DNA of 64,000 nt from Mesorhizobium sp. DCY119 (GCF_003590645.1 NZ_CP031834.1:4670001-4734000), one strand, 5' to 3'. Positions 8,239 through 16,758 are shown, numbered from the stretch's first letter. Notes: generated from the letters alone by a model not told the origin. Numbers and translations: made by a program.

Positions 8239-9150
8239 GTGATCACTGTCATCGGTTCCATCAATCTCGACCTCATCGCCACGGTCGATCGCCTGCCTGC
8301 CCCCGGCGAAACCGTGATGGGCAGCGCGTTCAAGACCGCGCCCGGCGGCAAGGGTGCGAACCAGGCGCTGGCCGCGGCGCGTGCCGGCGCGCAGGTGCGC
8401 ATGATCGGAGCCGTCGGCAAGGACAGCTTCGCCAATGATGCGCTCGCCTGCCTGAAGGCTGGCCAGGTCGAGCTTTCCGGCGTGCGCGAGGTTCATGCAG
8501 CCACCGGCACCGCACATATTCTGGTCGAGGCCGCCGGCGAAAACGTCATCGCGGTGGTGCCGGGCGCCAATGCGGCGGTGCTGCCGGGCGACCTTTCAAA
8601 CGCGGCCCTGCAAAAGGGCGAGATCATCCTTCTCCAGCACGAAATCCCGCTGGCCACCGTCGAAGCCGCGCTCGATGCGGCCCGCGCTGCCGGCAGCATA
8701 ACCGTGCTCAACACCGCGCCCTTCAACGGCGCGGCTGCGCCGTTCCTCGAAAAGGCCGACTACATTGTCGCCAACGAGACCGAATTCGACCTCTATGGCG
8801 AGGTGCTGAAGCTGCAGGGACGCGACCGGCCCGCGCGCATGAAGAATTTTGCCGAAAAGACCGGCCGCACCGTCATCGTCACGCTTGGCGGCGAAGGCGT
8901 TCTGGCGGCGACGCCCGACGGGCTCATCCAGGTGCCGGCGCTGAAGATCAAGCCGGTCGACACAGTCGGCGCGGGAGACACTTTCTGCGGCTATCTCGGA
9001 GCCGGTCTTGGCTCGGGGCTCAGCCTTGAGGATGCATTGCGCCGCGCTGCAGCTGCCGGTTCGCTCGCCTGCCTGAAGCCCGGCGCGCAGCCGGCGATCC
9101 CGCTCAAGGCCGAAGTCGACGCTGCCCTTGCCGGCAACATGCCATCCTGA
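8239..9150 (+). CDS. rbsK: ribokinase (PfkB family)
   Basis: A 303-residue sugar kinase that phosphorylates D-ribose at O5. VIGSINLDLIATVDRLP and PGGKGANQALAAARAGA are the first PfkB signature; DTVGAGDTFCGYLGAG is the second, with D247 as catalytic base. It starts with GTG at 8239, supported by AGGAGG at 8226-8231. No ribose transporter adjoins, but a nucleoside hydrolase lies 4.6 kb downstream, so ribose released from nucleosides is a plausible substrate. The amidase gene follows after 13 bases and is likely cotranscribed. Confidence 0.92.
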   Translation: MITVIGSINLDLIATVDRLPAPGETVMGSAFKTAPGGKGANQALAAARAGAQVRMIGAVGKDSFANDALACLKAGQVELSGVREVHAATGTAHILVEAAGENVIAVVPGANAAVLPGDLSNAALQKGEIILLQHEIPLATVEAALDAARAAGSITVLNTAPFNGAAAPFLEKADYIVANETEFDLYGEVLKLQGRDRPARMKNFAEKTGRTVIVTLGGEGVLAATPDGLIQVPALKIKPVDTVGAGDTFCGYLGAGLGSGLSLEDALRRAAAAGSLACLKPGAQPAIPLKAEVDAALAGNMPS

Positions 9151-9163
9151 CCGGGAGACCAGA

Positions 9164-10615
9164 TTGAACCGCCCCACAACCAAGCACGCCATTCCACCCG
9201 CAGGCGAAATCTGCCGCATGTCCGCCGTCGAACTGACTGAAAAGATCAGGACGCGAAAACTTTCGGTGCGCGAGGTCGTCACCGCCTTTCTCGACCGCAT
9301 CGACGCGGTCAACCCGCTCGTCAACGCCATCGTTTCGCTGCGCGACCGCGCCGACATTCTGGCCGAGGCCGACGCCGCCGACGCGGCACTGGCGAAGGGC
9401 ATCACGCCCGGCCCGCTGCTCGGCCTGCCCGTTGCGATCAAGGACCTTGCCCTGACCAAGGGCCTGAAAACGACCTTCGGCTCGCCGATCTTTGCCGATT
9501 TCGTGCCCGACGAGGACGATTTCTTCGTCGAGCGCATGCGCAAGGCCGGCGCGATCTTCATCGGCAAGACCAATGTCCCGGAATTCGGCCTCGGCTCCAA
9601 CACCTACAATCCCGTCTTCGGCCCCACCCTCAACGCCTTCGATCCGGCGCTGACCGCCGGCGGCTCCAGCGGCGGCGCGGCGGTGGCGCTGGCACTGAAC
9701 ATGGTTCCGGTCGCAGACGGCAGCGATTTCGGCGGCTCGCTGCGCAATCCTGCTGCCTATAACAATGTCTTCGGCTTCCGCCCGTCACAGGGGCTGGTTC
9801 CTGCCGGGCCGTCAAACGAGGTTTTCCATTCGCAGATCGGCATCGAGGGCCCGATGGCCCGCAATGTCGGCGACATGGCGCTGCTGCTTGGCGTGCAGGC
9901 CGGCTATCATCCGAGCGCGCCGCTGTCGCATGACGGCGAAAGCTCCTATCTCGCAGGCCTGCAAAACGGCGCGAAAAGCGGCCGAATCGCATGGCTCGGC
10001 GATCTCGGCGGCCGCCTGCCCATCGAAGCCGGCGTTCTCGACCTGTGCGAGTCCGCCTTGCAACGATTTGGTGAAGCCGGCTTCACATCGGAATCGCTGG
10101 TGCCGGCGTTCGATTTCGAAGCCCTCTGGCGCGCCTTCGTGACGCTGCGCCAGGCGACCAGCGGCTGCGAACTCAAGCTCCACTATGACGACCCGGCCAA
10201 GCGCGCCAGGCTGAAGCCCGAGGCGATCTGGGAGGCCGAGGGCGCAGAGCGCCTTACCGCGCCGCAGGTCCACGCCGCCTCCACCGTCCGTTCGGCCTGG
10301 TACAAAACCGTGCTGAACCTGTTCGAGCGCTTCGATTTGCTAGTGCTGCCGACCGCGCAAGTCTTCCCCTTCGACGTCACCACCCACTGGCCAGATAAAG
10401 TCGCCGGCCGCGCGATGGACAGCTACCATCGCTGGATGGAGGTTTCGGCTTTCGCCTCGCTCGCCGGCTGCCCTGCCGTCAACGTGCCGGTCGGCTTCGA
10501 CGATCGCGGCCGCCCCATGGGCATGCAACTGATCGGCCGCCCGCGCGGCGACCTCGCCGTCTTGCAAGCGGCAGCCGCCTATGAGACCACTATGACGTGG
10601 GAAAGCGGGGCATAG
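9164..10615 (+). CDS. amidase signature family hydrolase
   Basis: A 483-residue amidase with the Ser-cisSer-Lys triad visible: K93 in GLPVAIKDLA, the GGSSGG loop at 167-172, and the nucleophile S192 in SDFGGSLRNPAA. It hydrolyses a carboxamide; the substrate is not evident. I take the TTG at 9164, which has GGGAG ten bases before it and lies just after the rbsK stop; an ATG at 9218 would drop 18 residues that include the family-like EICRMSAVEL start. A second, unrelated-in-sequence amidase lies at 61922-63217. Confidence 0.85.
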   Translation: MNRPTTKHAIPPAGEICRMSAVELTEKIRTRKLSVREVVTAFLDRIDAVNPLVNAIVSLRDRADILAEADAADAALAKGITPGPLLGLPVAIKDLALTKGLKTTFGSPIFADFVPDEDDFFVERMRKAGAIFIGKTNVPEFGLGSNTYNPVFGPTLNAFDPALTAGGSSGGAAVALALNMVPVADGSDFGGSLRNPAAYNNVFGFRPSQGLVPAGPSNEVFHSQIGIEGPMARNVGDMALLLGVQAGYHPSAPLSHDGESSYLAGLQNGAKSGRIAWLGDLGGRLPIEAGVLDLCESALQRFGEAGFTSESLVPAFDFEALWRAFVTLRQATSGCELKLHYDDPAKRARLKPEAIWEAEGAERLTAPQVHAASTVRSAWYKTVLNLFERFDLLVLPTAQVFPFDVTTHWPDKVAGRAMDSYHRWMEVSAFASLAGCPAVNVPVGFDDRGRPMGMQLIGRPRGDLAVLQAAAAYETTMTWESGA

Positions 10616-10659
10616 ACGGTTGGCGGCAAAGCCGGCCAGCCCCCGGCCGAAAGGGGGTC

Positions 10660-11070
10660 ATGGCGAAATCTTCGAAGCAGACCCGGCGCCCCAGCGGCAC
10701 TTTCTGGCAGCGCATGCATGTCAGGCTGGAACTGTTTCGATGGTCCGCCAGCCAAATCGCCGCCGGCCTCGGCGTCCTGGCGTTCATCGGCATTTTCGTG
10801 CTGCTTCCGCTTCGTTTCAATAGCCCAGTGGTCAAGCGCGAACAGACCGGCGCAGTCATAACATCGATCGCGGCGATTCCAGACAGGCCTAACCGTTTCG
10901 GAAACGGGGTTTCCTATAGATATGCGATCAAGTTGAACGGCACAGACGCGATCGCATTTGTAACCGATGACGCATTACGTCCGCATTCGATCGGTGCAAT
11001 TGTGGAGGTAGAGCGCCGCACAAGGGCAAACGGCTGGGTGACGTATCATATGTTGCCGATGGGCCTCTGA
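10660..11070 (+). CDS. hypothetical single-pass membrane protein, 136 aa
   Basis: No family recognised. A basic N-terminus (MAKSSKQTRRPSGTFWQRMHV) precedes one membrane helix at about 33-52 (IAAGLGVLAFIGIFVLLPL), then about 80 residues that would be periplasmic, with a beta-rich look (GAVITSIAAIPDRP, VSYRYAIKLNG, AIVEVERR). This resembles small membrane-anchored OB-like or DUF3592-like domains, but I cannot assign it. The last third has lower GC than its neighbours. ATG at 10660 chosen because it directly precedes the basic tail. Confidence 0.6.
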   Translation: MAKSSKQTRRPSGTFWQRMHVRLELFRWSASQIAAGLGVLAFIGIFVLLPLRFNSPVVKREQTGAVITSIAAIPDRPNRFGNGVSYRYAIKLNGTDAIAFVTDDALRPHSIGAIVEVERRTRANGWVTYHMLPMGL

Positions 11071-11097
11071 CCGTATCGTGGTGAATACGTAACCACC

Positions 11098-11565
11098 TCA
11101 CGCTTGTTTGGAAAAATCCCCGATCTCGCCCTGCGCGGCGCGCAGCCATTCGTCGCGTGAGATCACCAGTGTCGCGGTATTCCTGCCGGTTCCGCAGACG
11201 ATCTCGTCGCGCTCGAGCACGGCGCGATCGATCAGAACGCGTGTTCCGTTGATCGGCAGGGGGACGATCCCGCCGATTTCCATGTCTATCTTTCGCGCCA
11301 CATCGGCAGGTTCGGCCATTTTGAGATCGGCGCGGCGCATGCCGAGCGCATCGGCGATCTTCTTGTAGTCGGCCTTGTCCTTCGCCCTCAAGGCGACGAT
11401 GGCCAGGCCACAGTCGGAGTGCGAAAATGTCAGGCCCTTGACCATGTCCTCCGGATCGTGCGGCAGGATCTCCTTCGCATCGTCGAAGGAGATGAGCGGG
11501 GTGTGATTGTGAACCGAAAACACCGCGCCGGCCGTTTCGAGGAATTCCTTGACCAAGGGGCTCAT
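11098..11565 (-). CDS. YbaK/EbsC-type aminoacyl-tRNA deacylase
   Basis: A 155-residue protein of the YbaK/ProX-like trans-editing family, which hydrolyses misacylated tRNAs such as Cys-tRNA(Pro) or Ala-tRNA(Pro). The fold is seen from VKEFLETAGAVFSVHNHTP, the conserved lysine region LRAKDKADYKKIADAL, and GGIVPLPINGTRVLIDRAVLERDEIV (split near residue 110), where the last glycine-rich loop is the substrate pocket. Start at 11565 is preferred; an open frame extends further upstream but covers the divergent lysE-like gene. It diverges from that gene with an 84-base gap. Confidence 0.88.
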   Translation of the reverse strand: MSPLVKEFLETAGAVFSVHNHTPLISFDDAKEILPHDPEDMVKGLTFSHSDCGLAIVALRAKDKADYKKIADALGMRRADLKMAEPADVARKIDMEIGGIVPLPINGTRVLIDRAVLERDEIVCGTGRNTATLVISRDEWLRAAQGEIGDFSKQA

Positions 11566-11649
11566 GCGATTCTGCTCCTTCGACTGCGAGACACTGGACA
11601 TTCCTCGATGCTGATGCTTGTTTTCAAGCAATCGGAGAGGAATACAAAA

Positions 11650-12264
11650 ATGTCGCTCGAAGTCTATGCCGCCTATGTCGTCGCCTGCATCGTCATCATC
11701 CTGATACCCGGCCCGACCGTCACGCTGATCATCGCCACCAGCATGCGCCATGGCACGCGCGCCGGGCTGGCCAATGTCGCCGGCACTCAGGCCGGCATCG
11801 CCGTCATGATCGCCATCGTCGGCATCGGCCTCACCTCGATGATCGAGGGCATGGGCCACTGGTTCGAGTGGGTGCGCCTGCTGGGTGCCGCCTATCTGAT
11901 CTGGATGGGCATCCAGATGTTTCGCTCCACCGGCAGGCTTGATGCCAACGGCGTCCCCCAGGCACCGCGCGGCGGCTTCTTCCTGCAGGGTTTTCTCGTC
12001 GCCATCAGCAATCCCAAGACGCTGATCTTCTTCGGCGCCTTCATCCCGCAATTCCTCGATCCCACCGGCAACTACGCGCTTCAGATCGTCATCATGGGCA
12101 CCACCGCCCTGATTTTCGCAGCGATGTCCGATTCCACCTACGCCATCGTCGCCGGCAGGGCCAGCCGCGCGCTGTCAGCCAGCCGCATCAAGCTCCTGTC
12201 GCGCATCAGCGGCAGTTTCCTCATCGGCGGCGGGCTGTGGCTGGCGTTCTCGCGGGCGAAGTGA
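11650..12264 (+). CDS. LysE family amino-acid exporter
   Basis: A 204-residue inner-membrane protein with about six hydrophobic segments. The N-terminal IPGPTVTLIIATSMRHGTRAG is the LysE/RhtB signature, and NPKTLIFFGAFIPQF in the middle is the second conserved block. Members export basic or neutral amino acids or their analogues. The ATG follows a GGAGAG site. Divergent transcription with the YbaK-type gene is suggestive only, since both can relate to amino-acid excess. Confidence 0.9.
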   Translation: MSLEVYAAYVVACIVIILIPGPTVTLIIATSMRHGTRAGLANVAGTQAGIAVMIAIVGIGLTSMIEGMGHWFEWVRLLGAAYLIWMGIQMFRSTGRLDANGVPQAPRGGFFLQGFLVAISNPKTLIFFGAFIPQFLDPTGNYALQIVIMGTTALIFAAMSDSTYAIVAGRASRALSASRIKLLSRISGSFLIGGGLWLAFSRAK

Positions 12265-12304
12265 GGGGCTACGCGGTGCATTCCGCTTAACCTGCTGGCA
12301 AGCA

Positions 12305-12592
12305 TCAGCCGTTCAGCACTTCATATAGATCGTCCCATTCCGGGTTCATCGCCTCGATCAGTTCGAGCTTCCATTTGCGCCGCCATTTCTTGATGCGTTT
12401 CTCGTCCACGATGGCGTCGCCTATGTCGACATAATCGCGATACCAGACCAGCCGCCTGACACCGTATTTCTTCGTGAAGCCGTCCGTCAGCCCCTCGCGA
12501 TGCTCCCAGACGCGCCGCTCAAGATCCCCGGTCACACCGGTGTAAAGCGTTCCGTTCTTTCTCGACGCCAAAATGTAGACATAGCCGGTCAT
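12305..12592 (-). CDS. GIY-YIG nuclease superfamily protein (YhbQ-like)
   Basis: A 95-residue single-domain protein. YVYILASRKNGTLYTG contains the GIY and YIG equivalents (YVY and YTG), followed by the conserved arginine in DLERRVWEHR and glutamate in DEKRIKKWRRKWK. Such short proteins are common and often multi-copy in Rhizobiales; their role, possibly in DNA repair, is not established. It converges with the LysE-type gene. Confidence 0.88.
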   Translation of the reverse strand: MTGYVYILASRKNGTLYTGVTGDLERRVWEHREGLTDGFTKKYGVRRLVWYRDYVDIGDAIVDEKRIKKWRRKWKLELIEAMNPEWDDLYEVLNG

Positions 12593-13741
12593 AGGTAAGG
12601 ATGTGGCAGAACGAGCGTGCCAGGCAAGAAAATTCTATCAATGATTGCAGGAAATTAGCACACTTACCCGCCGCATCATCCTGGAAGCTGCCCCACCAAC
12701 ATTGACAACTAGCGAAGGCGGAACATGCCGTTCGTCGACCTTGGCGATTAGCGCTGACAACCGTGAAATCGTCATCCCGGGAACCGGAGCGAAGCGCAGG
12801 TTATCCGGGATCCATTGGCCGCAGCATCGTCAAGCATGGCCCGGCCCTCGTCTTGGCGCGCTTCAATACTGCAGCGCGAACTCAGTACCCGGCCGTGCTC
12901 ATCAATAGATCCCGGCTCGCAGTCGCTTCGCTCCCTTGGCCGGGATGACGAAAGGGGAGACGCTTCCAACATTAACCTTGACGATTAACGATGTCAGACC
13001 ATTCCGTTCGTCATCCTCGGGGCCGGAGCCGAACGAAGTTCGGCGGAGGAACCCGGGGATCCATGCCGGAACCTCGGTGGAATGTGCCGCGGTGCAGAAC
13101 TGCCAAAGCTGAAGCTTGCGAACTGTGGGAAAGATTTTCGCCTGGTTTTCCGCCAACCCATTGATTTCACTCACGCCACACATTTTTTCACGCCCGCTTT
13201 TTCCACACCCATTGAGCATCTTTCATACTCCCAACCAGTTCCTCCCATGGGAACATCGGTCGCGACGGTGATCTGTGGGGAGGAACCGGCGCTTCCGGTT
13301 CGTCGCAAACGTAGCGATGAGCCCGGGGAGGTTCCGTCCGAGGGTTCCCCTGCGGGTATTACGGCCCGCGCGTGCTGGACGAGCACATAGGCCCTGCAAA
13401 CCAAAAGGTTTGCAGGGAGCAGCGGAACGGACGGGAACAGAAATCGCCGGCGGGGCGCGGAAGCTGCGCCACTTACTTTACATTAGGAAGGCACGGCCAT
13501 GCGCCCCGCTTCCCACCCTCGTAAAGGGAGTTCTTTGACAATGGCCAGACGGTGAAAACCGGGCGTGGCGATGATGAAGCGCGCCCGCGTTTTCTCCCCC
13601 TTGAGGGGGAGATGGCGCGAAGCGCCAGAGGGGGTCGTTCATGTAGTACTCGGCGCAAAAGGAGCGTCGGAGCACTGCCGCAGCGACCCCACCCGGCCCT
13701 ACGGGCCACCCTCCCCTCGAGGGGGAGGGGAAAAGCTGGCG
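12593..13741. repeat. gene-free mosaic of dispersed repeat modules
   Basis: About 1.15 kb without a credible gene. Modules seen also, in opposite orientation, at 60.4-61.9 kb include: the block with GTCATCCCGG...CCGGAGCGAAGCG (12770-12845), a block starting near 13095 with CACCGCGG and running through CACACATTTTTTCACGCCCGC (13175-13198), a block at 13450-13550 (GGCGCGGAAGCTGCGCCAC through TTTGACAATGGCCAG), and the block 13570-13735 flanked by CCCTTGAGGGGGAG and CCCTCGAGGGGG palindromes. The order of modules is the same in both regions. TTTGCAGG/CCTGCAAA-type arms at 13395-13416 form a small hairpin. Confidence 0.8.
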
Positions 13742-14683
13742 CTACAGCCGCCCCAGCCGCTCAACCAGCAGCGCAAAGAAACCATCATGGTCAATGTCGC
13801 GCATGACGGTGGCGTTCTTTTCGCGCTTGGTGACGCCCCACCAGTCGACGACCGTCATGCCCATGGTGAGTTCCGACGCCGTCTCGACCGTGACGTTGCA
13901 ATGCCGGCCCTTGAAAAGCTCGGGCTTCAGAAGATAGGCAATGACGCAGGGGTCGTGCAGCGGGCCGCCATCTGTGCCGTATTTCTCCTCGTCGAAGCGC
14001 TCGAAGAATTCCAGCATCTCGGCGGTGGCGATGCCGACCTTGGTGCCGAGATCGCGGAAGGCGGCGATGCGCTTGCCGGTCGTCAGCGCCTTGTGGGTGA
14101 CGTCGAGCGGCATCATGACGATCGGCACGCCGGAGCGCAGCACCACGTCGGCTGCCTGCGGGTCGACATAGATGTTGAACTCGGCCGCCGGCGTGACATT
14201 GCCGCCCTCGAAGAAGCCGCCGCCCATCAGCACGATCTCCTTGATGCGCGGGGCGATCTTCGGCTCGCGAATCAGCGCCAGCGCAATGTTGGTCAGGGGC
14301 CCAAGCGGGCACAGCGTGACGGTGCCGCTGTCTTCCTTCATCAGCGTCTCAACGATGAAGTCGACGGCATATTGCGCCTGCAGCGGCATGGTCGGCTCCG
14401 GCAGCTCCGGGCCGTTGAGCCCGCTCTGGCCGTGAACCTCTTCCGCCGTGACCAGCGTGCGCGCCAGCGGGCGGATGGCGCCGGCGAAAACCTTGGTTTC
14501 AGGCTTGCCAGCGAGTTCGCAGATCTTGCGCGCGTTCTTCTCGGTCAGCTTCAGCGGAACATTGCCGGCAACGGCGGTGATGCCGAGGATATCCAGTTCA
14601 GGGCTTGCCAGCGCAAGCAGTATGGCGACGGCGTCGTCCTGGCCGGGATCGGTGTCGATAATGATCTTTCTTGTGGCGGACAT
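13742..14683 (-). CDS. inosine-uridine type nucleoside N-ribohydrolase
   Basis: A 313-residue enzyme that splits nucleosides into base and ribose. The calcium-binding signature DTDPGQDDA is at residues 10-18, VMMPLDVTHKA and DGGPLHDPCVIAYL supply the later metal and ribose contacts, and the length fits the IunH/RihA-C family. Base preference cannot be told. The start at 14683 is followed by the expected short first strand (KIIIDTD). With the ribokinase at 8239 it could feed ribose into central metabolism. The stop lies at the edge of the repeat mosaic. Confidence 0.93.
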   Translation of the reverse strand: MSATRKIIIDTDPGQDDAVAILLALASPELDILGITAVAGNVPLKLTEKNARKICELAGKPETKVFAGAIRPLARTLVTAEEVHGQSGLNGPELPEPTMPLQAQYAVDFIVETLMKEDSGTVTLCPLGPLTNIALALIREPKIAPRIKEIVLMGGGFFEGGNVTPAAEFNIYVDPQAADVVLRSGVPIVMMPLDVTHKALTTGKRIAAFRDLGTKVGIATAEMLEFFERFDEEKYGTDGGPLHDPCVIAYLLKPELFKGRHCNVTVETASELTMGMTVVDWWGVTKREKNATVMRDIDHDGFFALLVERLGRL

Positions 14684-14714
14684 TTCCGTCTTCCCTCATG
14701 TCAATGATTGCAGG

Positions 14715-14743
14715 CTTGAACTTGTTTGCGCGGCGGACCATAT
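14715..14743 (+). promoter_or_regulatory. RpoH (heat-shock sigma) type promoter of hsp20
   Basis: CTTGAA at 14715-14720 and CCATAT at 14738-14743 are separated by exactly 17 bases. This matches the alphaproteobacterial RpoH pattern (CTTGAA, 17-base spacer, CC-A-T-rich -10). It predicts a transcript start near 14750 and a leader of about 60 bases. Confidence 0.75.
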
Positions 14744-14753
14744 CAGGATCATC

Positions 14754-14808
14754 GGGAAAAATGCCATCCGGGTTTTTCCCTTTTAGGTCGCTCTTAGAGG
14801 ACACGAAA
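14754..14808 (+). promoter_or_regulatory. ROSE-like RNA thermometer in the hsp20 leader
   Basis: Two hairpins fill the leader. GGGAAAAA (14754-14761) pairs with TTTTTCCC (14773-14780). The second, at 14788-14801, is UCGCUCUUAGAGGA: U-C pairs with G-A, the G of UCGCU is bulged, and CUC pairs with GAG around a 3-base loop. This closes the Shine-Dalgarno AGAGGA seven bases before the ATG. A UYGCU motif with a bulged or non-canonical G facing the ribosome site is the defining feature of ROSE thermometers, which melt on heat shock. The leader is shorter than many ROSE elements. Confidence 0.75.
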
Positions 14809-15234
14809 ATGAGTCGCATGACGCCCTTTTCGAGCCCGCTTCTGCTTGGGTTCGATGCCATGGAAAAAACGCTGGAACGCTTGGCCAAATCTGGCGACAG
14901 CTATCCCCCCTACAATATCGAGCGCGTTCGCGGGGAAGAAGGCAAGGGCGAGACTTTGCGCATAACGCTGGCGGTTGCCGGCTTCTGCGATGAAAATCTG
15001 GAAGTCACAACCGAGGAAAACCAGCTCGTCGTGCGCGGCAGGCAGAACGACGACACGGAACGCGAGTTCCTGCATCGCGGCATCGCCGCGCGGCAGTTCC
15101 AGCGGACCTTCGTGCTCGCCGATGGAATGCGGGTGACCGGGGCCGAACTGAAGAACGGTCTTCTGTCGATAGACCTCGACCGCCCGGAGGCCGAAAGACT
15201 GGTACGGAAAATAAACATTTCGGTGAAAGACTGA
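14809..15234 (+). CDS. small heat shock protein, Hsp20 family
   Basis: A 141-residue chaperone of the IbpA/HspD class found in several copies in rhizobia; it holds unfolding proteins in the cytoplasm. YPPYNIERVRGEEGKGETLRITLAVAGF (across residues 32-59) starts the alpha-crystallin domain, with LEVTTEENQLVVRGRQ and the end motif LKNGLLSIDLDRPE. Start is the ATG at 14809, placed right behind the thermometer; upstream ATGs in frame lie before the predicted transcript start. The DUF1150 gene follows 71 bases later, as in other rhizobial hsp20 operons. Confidence 0.95.
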   Translation: MSRMTPFSSPLLLGFDAMEKTLERLAKSGDSYPPYNIERVRGEEGKGETLRITLAVAGFCDENLEVTTEENQLVVRGRQNDDTEREFLHRGIAARQFQRTFVLADGMRVTGAELKNGLLSIDLDRPEAERLVRKINISVKD

Positions 15235-15305
15235 TTGTCGCCCGCCGGAACAAACAGCTCTAGAGCGGGTTGGTCACTAGGACGCCCCGCATACAGGAGG
15301 CTAAT

Positions 15306-15563
15306 ATGACATCTCTTGATCACAGACACGTTCTGACGCAGGCCGAACTCGCCCATCTGGGCGAAGGCACGGTGGCGTATCTGCGCGAAATCGACAGCGA
15401 CGAGCTGAAGGGCAAGTTTCCGGGTCTTCCGGAAATCGCCTCGGGCACGACGCTTTGGGCGCTTTTCGCCGCCAACGGCCAGCCAATCCTGCTGTCTGAC
15501 GAGCGCGACCGCGCCCTTGCCGGTGCGATGGAAAACGACCTGACCCCGGTCGCCATCCACTAA
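15306..15563 (+). CDS. DUF1150 family protein, hsp20 partner
   Basis: An 85-residue acidic protein with IASGTTLWALFAANGQPILLSDER (residues about 45-68), the DUF1150 hallmark. It has no membrane segment. Its function is unknown, but members follow hsp20 genes in Hyphomicrobiales and are probably cotranscribed and heat-induced. AGGAGG at 15296-15301 is close to the ATG at 15306. A hairpin terminator follows 22 bases after the stop. Confidence 0.88.
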   Translation: MTSLDHRHVLTQAELAHLGEGTVAYLREIDSDELKGKFPGLPEIASGTTLWALFAANGQPILLSDERDRALAGAMENDLTPVAIH

Positions 15564-15585
15564 CCGGCGTCTACGGAATTGCAAA

Positions 15586-15605
15586 GGGCGGCTGAAAAGC
15601 CGCCC
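15586..15605. terminator. bidirectional hairpin between DUF1150 gene and ptsN
   Basis: GGGCGGCT and AGCCGCCC form an 8-bp perfect stem closed by a GAAA loop, between convergent genes. The U-run is poor on both sides. Confidence 0.6.
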
Positions 15606-15637
15606 CGAGCCAAATTTCACCGAAATGATTTCACGCT

Positions 15638-16102
15638 TCAGGCAGCGTGCGAGGCCTGCGTATCCGAAAGAAGCGCATGAATGGCCGTCGCATCGCGGGT
15701 GCCACGAATCTTGGCAACCGTATCGCCATCGCGCAGGACACGCGCAATCCGAGACAGCGCCTTCAGGTGATCCGCCCCTGCCCCCTCGGGAGCTAGCAGC
15801 AGAAACACCAGGTCGACGGGCTGGTCGTCCAGCGCCTCGAATTCCACCGGCGATTCCAGCCGCGCGAAAACGCCGGTAATGCGCTTCACGCCGGCGAGCT
15901 TGCCGTGCGGGATGGCGATGCCATTGCCCACACCGGTCGATCCCAGCCGCTCACGCTGCAGGATCGTGTCGAAGACTTCGCGCTCGGGAAGACCGGTAAT
16001 GCTGGCGGCTCTTTCGGCTAGCAATTGCAGAAGCTGCTTCTTGGAATTCGCTTTCAAGGCCGGCATGATTGCCTGAACCTCGATCAGATCACTCAGATCC
16101 AT
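15638..16102 (-). CDS. ptsN: nitrogen regulatory PTS IIA protein
   Basis: A 154-residue EIIA(Ntr). The phosphorylated histidine is H66 in GIAIPHGKL, preceded by the family pattern GSTGVGNG; the C-terminal half has DQPVDLVFLLLAPEGAGADHLKAL (residues 94-117). It receives phosphate from PtsP/PtsO and controls potassium transport, nitrogen and carbon processes. The ATG at 16102 (MDLSDLI) is the usual start. It is last in the lptCAB-rpoN-hpf-ptsN run, 71 bases after hpf, an order conserved from gamma- to alphaproteobacteria. Confidence 0.95.
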   Translation of the reverse strand: MDLSDLIEVQAIMPALKANSKKQLLQLLAERAASITGLPEREVFDTILQRERLGSTGVGNGIAIPHGKLAGVKRITGVFARLESPVEFEALDDQPVDLVFLLLAPEGAGADHLKALSRIARVLRDGDTVAKIRGTRDATAIHALLSDTQASHAA

Positions 16103-16173
16103 TGCCAAATATCCTTTTCGCTGTCCGCACTGCCGGCAATCCCATAACCGGCAGCGCAGCCAGAAGACGTTGC

Positions 16174-16758
16174 CTATCCCTGCGCGACTTTTGTCGTCGA
16201 GGGGTCGATCCACCCGATATTTCCGTCCGGCCTCCGATAGACGATGTTGACCTGCTCGTTCCCGGCGTTGCGGAAAACAAAGACAGGGCTGTCCTTGGTG
16301 TCGAGCTCGATGACGGCGGATGCCACCGACATGGTCTTCAGCGCCACGGTCGATTCGGCGACGATCGCCGGCGCGTAGTCTTCCGGAAGCTCCTCCTCGT
16401 CGTCCCCCAGCGGCGCCATGACCGTATAGGCAACATCAGTGACGATGCCATTGGTCGCGCCGGGATTGTGGGACTTCAGCCGGCGCTTGTAGCGCCGCAA
16501 GCGCTTCTCGAAACGCTCGGCCGCAGCGTCGAAGGCTGCCGTGGGCTCCTGCGCTTCTCCGGCTGCCTGAAGGGCAATGCCGGTGTCTAGGCGGATCATG
16601 CAGTCGGCCGAAAAGCGCGAGCCGGACTTCACCACCGTCACATGTCCGGAAAAGCCGCCATCGAAATATTTATCGATGGCTTCGCCAATCCGTCCTTCGA
16701 TGCGCGTGCGAAACGCCTCACCGATATCCATGTGCTTTCCCGATATGCGTAAATTCAT
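16174..16758 (-). CDS. hpf: ribosome hibernation promoting factor, long form
   Basis: A 194-residue protein. Residues 1-100 are the 30S-binding domain (RISGKHMDIGEAFRTRIEGR ... RFEKRLRRYKRRLKSH) and residues 135-190 the dimerisation domain (SPVFVFRNAGNEQVNIVYRR ... GNIGWID). Long HPF alone makes 100S ribosome dimers in stationary phase. Historically called sigma-54 modulation protein because it follows rpoN. The 244-base gap to rpoN suggests it also has its own promoter; that gap holds a CCGTC-TCCC-GACGG hairpin at 16884-16898 and nothing gene-like. Confidence 0.95.
   Translation of the reverse strand: MNLRISGKHMDIGEAFRTRIEGRIGEAIDKYFDGGFSGHVTVVKSGSRFSADCMIRLDTGIALQAAGEAQEPTAAFDAAAERFEKRLRRYKRRLKSHNPGATNGIVTDVAYTVMAPLGDDEEELPEDYAPAIVAESTVALKTMSVASAVIELDTKDSPVFVFRNAGNEQVNIVYRRPDGNIGWIDPSTTKVAQG

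Noticed and set aside
12902-13219. A 105-codon minus-strand frame whose start resembles a translated frame in the other mosaic (near 61074-61150)
   Set aside because: The peptide likeness (GCGKSGREKMCGVS against GWGKIGGEKICGVS) follows from DNA repeat similarity; the frames diverge soon after and neither has a good ribosome site, so I count it as repeat DNA rather than a gene family.
14671-14808. Longer Hsp20 protein starting at 14671
   Set aside because: That start lies before the predicted RpoH transcript start and reads through the thermometer hairpins; the extra residues are not family-like.
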